From the NCBI RefSeq assembly GCF_052065355.1, contig NZ_JBQHUF010000005.1, positions 1 through 64,000 of the forward strand: a DNA stretch of 64,000 bases, read 5' to 3'. The notes below the pieces were generated by a model. The model searched no databases. It saw only the letters and a list, made by a program, of their open reading frames with translations, and had not been told where the DNA came from. The translations under genes were made by a program, and so were the position numbers. Positions within the stretch are counted from its first letter, which is position 1; every line of letters starts with the position of its first letter. The DNA is from Flavonifractor sp052065355. GTDB taxonomy: Bacteria > Bacillota > Clostridia > Oscillospirales > Oscillospiraceae. Below, one piece after another: positions 1 through 6,048 of this stretch.

Positions 1-183
1 AGTGACTGCCGCTTGAATGGTAATCCCACGCTGCCGCTCCAAAAACATGGTGTCCGTCCTCGTTGTCCCTTTTTCGACGCTCCCCGGTTCTGAAATGGCT
101 CCGCTGGCATACAGCAGGCTTTCTGTCAGTGTCGTCTTGCCCGCATCTACATGGGCAAGAATCCCGATATTGATAATGTTCAT
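1..183 (-). CDS. tet(W): Tetracycline resistance ribosomal protection protein Tet(W), N-terminal 61 residues (cut by window edge)
   Basis: Reverse translation from the ATG at 183 begins MNIINIGILAHVDAGKTTLT, the EF-G-like GTPase start of the Tet(M)/Tet(O)/Tet(W) family, with the G1 loop AHVDAGKT at residues 10-17 and the switch region LERQRGITIQ near residue 50. The stretch around residues 25-47 (YASGAISEPGSVEKGTTRT) matches Tet(W) as I remember it better than Tet(M) or Tet(O). The protein dislodges tetracycline from the ribosomal A site using GTP. A GGAGG ribosome binding site lies at about 189-193. The upstream leader (216-485) is the usual attenuator of this family. It is the most distal gene of the element seen here and runs off the left edge. 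Confidence 0.93.
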   Translation of the reverse strand, partial: MNIINIGILAHVDAGKTTLTESLLYASGAISEPGSVEKGTTRTDTMFLERQRGITIQAAVT

Positions 184-215
184 GTCTATCCTCCATACAA
201 GGCCCAAAAGGGCGC

Positions 216-251
216 AAAAATCCCCAGCGGCAAATACTTTTACCGCTGGGG
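216..251 (-). terminator. Attenuator hairpin in the tet(W) leader
   Basis: On the minus strand the arms CCCCAGCGG and CCGCTGGGG (243-251 and 222-230) flank a 12-base loop and are followed by TTTTTG. This is the intrinsic terminator described in tet(M)/tet(W)-type leaders, where ribosome stalling lets transcription continue. A second small hairpin (GCCC-aaaa-GGGC, 202-213) sits between it and the ribosome binding site. A third (GCCCC/GGGGC) lies near 360-373. Confidence 0.75.
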
Positions 252-400
252 ATCATGACTTCGGATACATAGAAACGCATTCAGCTAACATGAGCCGTTA
301 TCCGTCACGATATTTGATAAAAAGGCAAAAGCATTCTTAAATTGGGTACAAAAACCAAGCCCCTGCAAGGGGCAATTATTTTTGTGCCCATTATCAAATT

Positions 401-424
401 TTATTTAAGAATACCTTGCCGCAT
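401..424 (-). CDS. Leader peptide of tet(W), 7 codons (M-R-Q-G-I-L-K)
   Basis: A seven-codon frame, ATG at 424 to TAA at 401, preceded by GGAG about 9 bases upstream (minus strand GAGGAGTCTATTCAA before the ATG). It lies between the promoter (457-485) and the attenuator hairpin (216-251), the position of the regulatory leader peptide in ribosomal-protection tet genes. By analogy, translating it would couple ribosome occupancy to terminator read-through when drug is present. Its role here is inferred from position only. Confidence 0.55.
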   Translation of the reverse strand: MRQGILK

Positions 425-456
425 GTTGAATAGACTCCTCAAATCAGGATGACAGC

Positions 457-485
457 AGTATAGCATAGCACACTCTAAAATGCAA
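457..485 (-). promoter_or_regulatory. Promoter of the tet(W) leader transcript
   Basis: On the minus strand, -35 TTGCAT (480-485) and -10 TATACT (457-462) are separated by 17 bases. Transcription would start near 450, run through the leader peptide and attenuator, and reach the tet(W) start at 183. Confidence 0.7.
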
Positions 486-553
486 GAAGTTTTTACCCGC
501 TGTCCCAAATAAATCAGGAGGGCATTCACCGGGACACCCTCCGATTTGGGGCC

Positions 554-668
554 TCATGCGCAAATAATTTCTGTGTCCACGATTTCCGCCGCACACGCCC
601 GAATATTGTTAGTCCCTCTGCAACTCATACCACAGACCGTTGCCCTCGTCAAAGATGTACTTTTCCAT
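554..668 (-). pseudogene. tnpV: Remnant of transposon-encoded protein TnpV with an internal deletion
   Basis: The ATG at 668, with a GGAGG site upstream, opens MEKYIFDEGNGLWYELQRD and then hits TAA. One base out of phase the next bases read NNIRACAAEIVDTEIICA and stop at 554. The two pieces match the beginning and end of TnpV-family proteins (about 120 residues, common in clostridial conjugative elements) as I remember them. The middle, roughly 80 codons, is missing and the join is frameshifted. It sits between the relaxase and tet(W), so it is probably a scar left when tet(W) was acquired or rearranged. The family assignment rests on recalled sequence and would need a profile search to confirm. 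Confidence 0.7.
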
Positions 669-691
669 GAAATTACCTCCATTTTTTGTGA

Positions 692-2035
692 TTATCGTGC
701 GCCTACCCTTATTTTTGACCTTGCACCCCATTTCTGCTCCTTTTCGACCTGTTCCTGCTGGTAAGCTGCCTCCAGTATCCTGTCCGCCTGTTCCGGGCCA
801 ATGGCCCGTCTGACCCGCTCATAGTCCCTGACTTGCCCTTTCAAGCCGTCCCTCTCGGCACAAACCTCATAAATCCTGGCTGACAGGGAGCCGTTCTTAC
901 TGACCTCACGATCATAGGCGCTCTGCAACCGCTCAAACTTGCTCTTGAGGTCGAAGTAGGCCCGGTAGACGGAGCGCAGCACCTTGACGATCTTCTCCCA
1001 AAGGGGCTTGGCCTTTTTCTCCCGGTAGGACTTGGCCGATTCCAGCGGCCCCGCCTCCGGCAGCGTCCGCTCCGGGTCGTCGGAGAAGTCCGCCGCCAGT
1101 TTCTCCATGCCCTTGAGCAAGGGCGCTACATCGTCCAGCTTAGCCCTGGCCTGGGCCGCTTTCTTCTCAGCTGATGCTGCCTCCTTATTCTTTTTGTCGG
1201 CCTCAACCTGGGCCAGCGCCGACACCTCTTGAAGCTGTGCAAGCCGTTCCTGCTCACGCTCCGTCTTGAACTGCGTAACAGTCAAATGTTCTTCGGAACT
1301 ACCACGTTCCCCACGCTCTACATCGTCATAGCCAGCGGAGCGCATATGCTCAAAGAAATCATCTTGCAGGACACTGTACGACTTTCGTAGAACGGGTTTG
1401 CCCTTAGCTGTGCGTAACGGCTCCCCGGTAGTTTCGTCCAGAATGGGCTTGGACGCCCACTTCTTGCTCATGCTCACCTGCATGATCGTTTCCTTGACCT
1501 TGCCCACCAGGGACTTGTCCTTGCACCGCTTTGTCCAGCGTATCTCCTTCTCCACTACCGGGATATAAACCACATGGAGGTGGTAGTGGTACACGTCCTC
1601 CCCCAGCGCCTCGGACATGGCCCGGTTGCGCTCGTCAGCGTGCATGACCGCCGACAAAATATACTGCTCTCCGCCCACGATTTTGATTGCGGCTTTATAG
1701 GCTTCGGTGTAAAATTGTTTTGCGAAGTCATACCCGCCGTGATTGTAGAAGTAAGCGGAGTTTACATCAAAGACCAACTCACCGTATCGAAAGGCATCCT
1801 CCTTGATGCCACGGGTGGAGATCACGCCGTCGGCCTCCATTTGAGCAAACATCTCCCGATACCCGGCAGACGGGGTTTTGAAATGGACATTGAGCGGCGT
1901 CCGCTCCAGTACAATGTCCTGATTGACATAGGAATCCTTCTCACGCTCGTTGTGCTGCTGGGTGTTACCGATCTTGGTTTCGGTCAGCCTCATATTTCTT
2001 GCGTTGGTACGGTCAATACCGTCGCCTCTCGCCAT
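692..2035 (-). CDS. mobV: MobV-family relaxase (plasmid recombination enzyme, Pre/Mob)
   Basis: A 447-residue relaxase that would nick the element's oriT and lead the strand into the recipient. The N-terminal region has the MobV layout: an H-N-E-R-E segment near residue 30, HADER near residue 135 and the metal-binding YHYHLHVVYIP near residue 155. After about residue 260 the chain is a long charged, Ala/Glu/Lys-rich coiled coil, usual for these proteins. ATG 2035 is preferred over an in-frame TTG six bases upstream (2041), because AGGAGG is 10 bases from the ATG and only 4 from the TTG. The oriT-like palindrome (2098-2136) lies just upstream. It needs a helper conjugation system, since no type IV secretion genes are visible in the window. 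Confidence 0.9.
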   Translation of the reverse strand: MARGDGIDRTNARNMRLTETKIGNTQQHNEREKDSYVNQDIVLERTPLNVHFKTPSAGYREMFAQMEADGVISTRGIKEDAFRYGELVFDVNSAYFYNHGGYDFAKQFYTEAYKAAIKIVGGEQYILSAVMHADERNRAMSEALGEDVYHYHLHVVYIPVVEKEIRWTKRCKDKSLVGKVKETIMQVSMSKKWASKPILDETTGEPLRTAKGKPVLRKSYSVLQDDFFEHMRSAGYDDVERGERGSSEEHLTVTQFKTEREQERLAQLQEVSALAQVEADKKNKEAASAEKKAAQARAKLDDVAPLLKGMEKLAADFSDDPERTLPEAGPLESAKSYREKKAKPLWEKIVKVLRSVYRAYFDLKSKFERLQSAYDREVSKNGSLSARIYEVCAERDGLKGQVRDYERVRRAIGPEQADRILEAAYQQEQVEKEQKWGARSKIRVGAR

Positions 2036-2097
2036 AGGCAAAAATCCTCCTGTTTCAGATGTTGGGTTGTTGAAAGAGGACGGGGGTTCGGGGGAGG

Positions 2098-2136
2098 CAC
2101 TTCCTGCAGGAAGTGTAATAACCCACTATGACACTT
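2098..2136. other. Candidate MobV origin of transfer (oriT)
   Basis: A perfect 18-bp palindrome (2098-2115) overlaps a second inverted repeat, AAGTGT (2111-2116) and ACACTT (2131-2136). Between its arms the minus strand reads TAGTGGG then TTATTAC, close to the pMV158 nick region TAGTGTG/TTA. The predicted nick is between 2122 and 2121 on the minus strand. The site is about 65-100 bp upstream of the relaxase start, the usual MobV arrangement. Confidence 0.6.
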
Positions 2137-2275
2137 TCATCCCTTCGGTCTGCAAAGTGTCGTGGGCTCTCCGAGGGGGTGTGGGGGCTTTGCCCCCGGC
2201 AACTGCGGTTGCCTCCCCCAGCAGGGCCGCCCTTTGAAAAGGGCACCCTGCACCCCGCCTAAACTTTGCTGCTCC

Positions 2276-2360
2276 CCGTGACAGCCGTGACGACCGTGAC
2301 GATGTTTCAGACACCGCCGCCACTCTCAAAAAAGCCGTCACAGCCGTCACGGTCGTCACG
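2276..2360. repeat. Two facing arrays of three 9-bp repeats
   Basis: CCGTGACRN units repeat three times at 2276-2284, 2285-2293 and 2294-2302. The opposite-facing units (GCCGTCACN type) repeat three times at 2334-2342, 2343-2351 and 2352-2360, with 31 bases between the arrays. The second array overlaps the last codons of the RepA-like ATPase gene. The pattern is iteron-like, but it could also fold into a terminator-like hairpin. The remaining bases from 2137 to 2275 hold no convincing gene. Confidence 0.65.
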
Positions 2361-3510
2361 CCTGGGACGGTTCCAGCGTCAGGCTGATACTTCTCCCGGC
2401 GTGGCTCCTGCTGTTCTCATAGCGGATGTGGTAGTCTATCAGCAGCTTCCCGGCCCGGACGTTTAGCCGCATCGCCAGGGCGTTGGGCTTCATGTCGGTC
2501 TGGAGCGCCGCTACCAGCTCGGTGGCCGTACCACCCCAGGTCGGCTTCTCCGCCGTCACAAGGGCGGCTATGGCCTCCAGCACCGGGTCGGGCGGCTCTG
2601 TCCATGCCTCCGTTTCCGTACGCTCCAGCGTCCATATCAGCCGTTCCTTGTCCCTGGTAAGATAGAATCGCTGGTCTTGCTGGTCACGCCCGGCCACGTC
2701 CAGAACGGCGCTGCCGTCTGTCCGCTTCTCCTTTTGAAGAAGAAAGGCCCCGTCCGCCGCTCCCAGCAGACCGTTGGTGCCGGAGATCATATCGAATTTG
2801 TCATCTGCCTGTTGCTTTCGAGTGTGGTGTACCAGCAGGAGGCAGACGCCGCAATCATCGGCAAGGCGTTTCAGCTTACCCACCACCTCGTAATCGTTGG
2901 CGTAGCTGTACTTATCCCCACCAGCCTCCCGGATTTTCTGGAGGGTGTCAATGATAATCAGCTTGGTGTTCGGGTGTTCCCGGACGAACTTCTTTAGCTG
3001 TTCCTCCAGGCCAACGCCAAGCTGTTTGGCGTAGACCGCAAAGAGCAGATTGTCGGTGCCCTCTGTGCCGAACATTCGGTATAGCCGCCCCTGCAAGCGG
3101 CGGTGGTCGTCCTCCAACGCCAGATAGAGGACAGTCCCCTTGTGGACAGGGTAGCCCCACAGGGGGAGGCCCATGCTGACATGGTAGGCAAGCTGGGCCA
3201 TCAGGAACGACTTGCCCACCTTGGGCGCTCCCGCAAAGAGGTACGTCCCAGGGTAGAGCAGACCGTCTATTACGGGCGGTCTGCTCTGGTAGATGTTCTG
3301 GTAAAGGTCGTTCATGGAAACTGTGTGGAGGTAGGCTGGGTCGTTCATGCGCCGCATATCCCGGAGCATTTCCTCTAAATCTTTCTCTTGGGGGTTGTTT
3401 TCAGCCGTTTCCTCTGCTATACTTTGGGTAGTTGTTTGAGAATTGGGCTGTTCCCCGTCTGCGCCAACAGACGGAACCGGGACAGTCCTTTTCGTTTCTC
3501 TGGAATCCAT
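2356..3510 (-). CDS. RepA-like AAA family ATPase (AAA_25, hexameric helicase type)
   Basis: A 384-residue RecA-fold ATPase. The Walker A motif GAPKVGKSFLM is near residue 90, a Walker B-like LIIIDTLQKIREAG near residue 185, and the sensor-like LLLVHHTRKQ near residue 225. This matches plasmid RepA/AAA_25 proteins found beside relaxases in clostridial mobilizable elements. They may unwind DNA for element replication or transfer. The C-terminal 80 residues are a likely winged-helix part. It follows the MobC-like gene by 7 bases. ATG 3510 is used; a TTG codon directly before it (3513) is equally placed relative to AGGAGG. The 9-bp repeat arrays at its 3' end may be its binding sites (inference). 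Confidence 0.8.
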   Translation of the reverse strand: MDSRETKRTVPVPSVGADGEQPNSQTTTQSIAEETAENNPQEKDLEEMLRDMRRMNDPAYLHTVSMNDLYQNIYQSRPPVIDGLLYPGTYLFAGAPKVGKSFLMAQLAYHVSMGLPLWGYPVHKGTVLYLALEDDHRRLQGRLYRMFGTEGTDNLLFAVYAKQLGVGLEEQLKKFVREHPNTKLIIIDTLQKIREAGGDKYSYANDYEVVGKLKRLADDCGVCLLLVHHTRKQQADDKFDMISGTNGLLGAADGAFLLQKEKRTDGSAVLDVAGRDQQDQRFYLTRDKERLIWTLERTETEAWTEPPDPVLEAIAALVTAEKPTWGGTATELVAALQTDMKPNALAMRLNVRAGKLLIDYHIRYENSRSHAGRSISLTLEPSQA

Positions 3511-3517
3511 CAATCTA

Positions 3518-3838
3518 TCAATCCTCCTTCATGCCGCCCAGCGTCACTGAGATAAGGTCAATGGTGGCGAGAAGTTCATCCCCCACGTCGCCCCCGGCCT
3601 CAATGCGCCGCAGTTCCCCCAGGACGGCGGCGAGTTGGTCACGCAGGGCCTTGTAGACCCTGGGATTGCCCTGCACCACCACGGCCCGGTCTAAGAGCCG
3701 CCGGGTGATGTAGTCCTGCTTCGTCAGGCCAGAGAGCCGCACAGCGGCGTCAATCTGCTTGTTTTCCTCCGGGGATACCCGGAAGGCCACGGTCTTGTTC
3801 CTCCAGCGGTTGTGAGTGTCCAAATTCTTAGCTGACAT
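3518..3838 (-). CDS. mobC: MobC-like plasmid mobilization accessory protein
   Basis: A 106-residue protein with the start SAKNLDTHNRWRNKTVAFRV followed by SPEENKQIDAAVRLSGLTKQDYITRRLL. This is the beta strand plus two helices of a ribbon-helix-helix DNA-binding domain, as in relaxosome accessory proteins. It probably binds near oriT and helps the relaxase load. Its ATG shares one base with the integrase stop (TAATG), so the two are translationally coupled. A general RHH regulator is the alternative. Confidence 0.72.
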   Translation of the reverse strand: MSAKNLDTHNRWRNKTVAFRVSPEENKQIDAAVRLSGLTKQDYITRRLLDRAVVVQGNPRVYKALRDQLAAVLGELRRIEAGGDVGDELLATIDLISVTLGGMKED

Positions 3839-4914
3839 TACGCTCCCATCCTTTCAAAGTCCAATTTGTCTGCCATTTCCGTCTGCTTGGACGGAAACAG
3901 GTGGGCATAGCGATAGGTGATCTCGATACTCTCATGCCCCACACGGTCAGCAATCGCCACAGCGGAGAAGCCCATGTCAATCAGAAGTGAGATGTGCGAA
4001 TGCCGGAGGTCGTGGATTCTGATACGCTTGACCCCTGCCGACTTCGCCCCTCTGTCCATCTCATGGTGGAGATAGCTTTTCGTGATGGTGAAAATGCGCT
4101 CCTTCTTCTTGATACCGTAGAGCATCCCCAGGTAATCCTTCATCTCGTCACAGAGGAAGTTGGGCATTTTAATGGTGCGGTTGCTTTTCTTCGTCTTTGG
4201 CGTGGTAATGACGTCCTTGCCGTGGAGCCGCTGATAGGACTTGCTGATTTTCACCGTCCCGGCCTCAAAGTCAAAGTCTGCCGGGGTCAGGGCCAGCAGT
4301 TCCCCCTCCCGAATACCACACCAGTAGAGCATTTCAAAGGCGTAGTAGGAAACGGGCTTGTCCATCATGGCATCTGCAAACTTCTGGTACTCCGCTTTCG
4401 TCCAGAACAGCATTTCCTTCCGTTCCTCTGACCCCATGTTCCCAGCCTTGGCGGCGGGATTGGAGCGCAGCTCATAGAAGCGGACAGCGTGATTGAAGAT
4501 GGCGCTAAGCTGGTTGTGCAGGGTTTTGAGGTAGGTAGCCGAGTAGGGCTTGCGCTTCTCGTCCCGGTAGGCCAGCAACTCGTTCTGCCATGCGATCACG
4601 TCCTTGGTGGTGATCTCGCTAATCTTCCGCTTGCCAAAGTAGGGCAGAATTTTCTTCTGGATGATGTTCTCCTTGGTCAGCCAGGTGTTCTCCTTGAGCC
4701 GGGGTTTCATATCCTTGGTGTAAAGCTCGGTAAAGGCTTCAAAGGTCATATCCAGGTCGCCGGAGGTCTGCATCTGGAAACTGCGCTCCCACTCCTGGGC
4801 CTCCCGTTTGGTGGCAAAGCCACGCTTGCACTTCTGTTTGCGCTCCCCCGTCCAGTCCTGATACCGCACCATGACGTACCATGTTCCTCTTGCTTCGTCC
4901 TTAAAGACTGGCAT
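3838..4914 (-). CDS. int: Tyrosine site-specific integrase, guaA-targeting
   Basis: A 358-residue phage-type integrase: an arm-binding N-terminus (YVMVRYQDWTGERKQ), a SAM-like core-binding domain (about residues 60-160) and a C-terminal catalytic domain. The catalytic residues can be read: Arg in CGIREGELLAL near 200, Lys in TKKSNRTIK near 240, HDLRHSH near 300, His in GHESIEITY near 330, and the nucleophilic Tyr in YRYAHLF just after. It catalyses insertion and excision at the guaA 3' end, where the element sits (6037-6048). The start directly abuts the stop of the excisionase-like gene. Confidence 0.92.
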   Translation of the reverse strand: MPVFKDEARGTWYVMVRYQDWTGERKQKCKRGFATKREAQEWERSFQMQTSGDLDMTFEAFTELYTKDMKPRLKENTWLTKENIIQKKILPYFGKRKISEITTKDVIAWQNELLAYRDEKRKPYSATYLKTLHNQLSAIFNHAVRFYELRSNPAAKAGNMGSEERKEMLFWTKAEYQKFADAMMDKPVSYYAFEMLYWCGIREGELLALTPADFDFEAGTVKISKSYQRLHGKDVITTPKTKKSNRTIKMPNFLCDEMKDYLGMLYGIKKKERIFTITKSYLHHEMDRGAKSAGVKRIRIHDLRHSHISLLIDMGFSAVAIADRVGHESIEITYRYAHLFPSKQTEMADKLDFERMGA

Positions 4915-5103
4915 TTAGTTCCCTTCCTTTCTGGCCCCGTAGAGCCGTTCGTTGAAATACTGGCGGTTGACCCGCCCTGCGATGGTGATGAAGCCCTTGT
5001 CCTTCAATTCTTCGTTGAGCTGCCGGATGAGTTTATAGGCGTAGGGCTTCGATACACCCAGCTCGTCCGCAACTTCTTCCGCCCGGATGAATCTGTTCTC
5101 CAT
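4915..5103 (-). CDS. xis: Excisionase-like helix-turn-helix protein
   Basis: A 62-residue basic protein whose segment AEEVADELGVSKPYAYKLIR is a winged/MerR-like helix-turn-helix. Small proteins of this kind precede tyrosine integrases on Tn916-like and guaA-type elements and act as directionality factors. It is first in the minus-strand operon behind a perfect-consensus promoter (5154-5182), and AAAGGAGG lies 7-8 bases before its ATG. A transcriptional regulator role is also possible. Confidence 0.75.
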   Translation of the reverse strand: MENRFIRAEEVADELGVSKPYAYKLIRQLNEELKDKGFITIAGRVNRQYFNERLYGARKEGN

Positions 5104-5153
5104 ATGGATTCCTCCTTTCTTTTGATTTAACGCTATTTGCTTAACGTAGTCCT

Positions 5154-5182
5154 ATTATACTAACTCTATTCCGTTATGTCAA
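5154..5182 (-). promoter_or_regulatory. Consensus promoter of the xis-int-mob operon
   Basis: On the minus strand TTGACA (5177-5182) and TATAAT (5154-5159), both perfect consensus, are separated by 17 bases. Two TTAACG direct repeats downstream (about 5127-5145) could be operator half-sites for the divergent XRE regulator (inference). Confidence 0.85.
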
Positions 5183-5226
5183 GACCTTCCAACGAGAAAA
5201 TATAAACAAATTTATTTATTTTTCTC

Positions 5227-5255
5227 TTGACTGGTCTAAACATATCTGTTATACT
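5227..5255 (+). promoter_or_regulatory. Promoter of the XRE regulator gene
   Basis: TTGACT (5227-5232) and TATACT (5250-5255) are separated by 17 bases. The promoter is back-to-back with the xis promoter in an AT-rich 190-bp divergent region. Confidence 0.8.
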
Positions 5256-5292
5256 TCAAGTGTCCCCATTACATAGATTGGAGTTGGCAGTT

Positions 5293-5826
5293 ATGGCGAT
5301 TGGTGAACGTATTCGTTTCTTCCGCAACATGAAGGGCATCACACAGAAGTATCTTGGCATGGTGGTGGGTTTCCCGGAACGCTCCGCCGATGTGCGTATG
5401 GCACAGTATGAAACCGGGAGCCGCACCCCCAAGGCCGACCTGACAAAGACCCTGGCTGACTTCTTTGATATTTCCCCTGATGCCCTGACCGTCCCTGACA
5501 TAGATACCGACATCGGCCTGATGCACACCCTCTTTGCTTTGGAGGATATTCGGGGGCTGACTATTGGGGAGATTGACGGCGAGGTTTGTCTGCGTCTGGA
5601 CAAATCCAAAGGCAAGACCTATGCCAATATGCTTGATATGCTGTCCGCCTGGGCGGAGCAGGCCAAGAAGCTGGAGGCCGGGGAGATCACCAGGGAGGAC
5701 TATGACCGCTGGCGGTACAACTACCCCAAGTACGACACCACCCTGCGGTGGGCAAAAGTTCCCTCACAGGAATTGAGTGATTTCCTGGTGGATGCACTCA
5801 AAGATAGCCCCGATACTGATGAATAG
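5293..5826 (+). CDS. XRE-family helix-turn-helix transcriptional regulator
   Basis: A 177-residue protein. Residues 1-60 form a Cro/C1-type helix-turn-helix (GERIRFFRNMKGITQKYLG and later MAQYETGSRTPKADLTKTLA). The C-terminal 110 residues are an unassigned helical domain. ATG 5293 is chosen, with TGGAG 9 bases upstream; an in-frame TTG at 5227 lies inside the promoter and cannot be the start. It is divergent from the xis-int-mob operon and sits at the guaA end of the element, so it is probably the element's excision/transfer repressor (inference). Confidence 0.82.
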   Translation: MAIGERIRFFRNMKGITQKYLGMVVGFPERSADVRMAQYETGSRTPKADLTKTLADFFDISPDALTVPDIDTDIGLMHTLFALEDIRGLTIGEIDGEVCLRLDKSKGKTYANMLDMLSAWAEQAKKLEAGEITREDYDRWRYNYPKYDTTLRWAKVPSQELSDFLVDALKDSPDTDE

Positions 5827-5833
5827 ACAGCAA

Positions 5834-5870
5834 AAGCCCTTACCGACGTTGCCATCGGTAAGGGCTTTCT
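5834..5870 (+). terminator. Terminator after the XRE regulator
   Basis: A perfect 13-bp stem, arms at 5834-5846 and 5855-5867, with an 8-base loop and a short T-rich tail (TTTCT). Confidence 0.85.
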
Positions 5871-5958
5871 AATATGGTTGTCCTCACTTATAAGCCGCAA
5901 AAGAACATTCTTTACCCGCAATCCACTGGGGATACAGAATGATACGGCCTATGGGGAG

Positions 5959-5979
5959 CGTTATCAAATCGTTATCAAA
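5959..5979. repeat. Direct repeat CGTTATCAAA x2 near the attachment site
   Basis: Two copies of CGTTATCAAA (5959-5968 and 5970-5979) with an 11-bp period lie about 60 bp inside the element end. Helically phased short repeats at this place are typical integrase arm-binding or excisionase sites. Nothing else was recognised in the non-coding 5871-6023. Confidence 0.5.
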
Positions 5980-6023
5980 AGAGAGATATAAAACCGCAAA
6001 ATCGTTGTGCCGCAACGGGTTCG

Positions 6024-6048
6024 GAGTTTCAAAAACTCACTCCCACTC
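6024..6048. other. Attachment site half (att) at the guaA 3' end
   Basis: The last 12 bases of guaA on the minus strand, GAGTGGGAGTGA (6037-6048), are the core reported for guaA-integrating elements. Directly beside it, gagttt (6024-6029) and aaactc (6033-6038) form an inverted repeat that may be the integrase core-binding site. A second copy of the 12-mer is expected beyond the left window edge. Confidence 0.75.

Noticed and set aside
2055..2359. Small frames between the relaxase and the RepA-like gene
   Set aside because: They overlap the oriT-like and 9-bp repeat structures, have poor ribosome binding sites and low-complexity translations.
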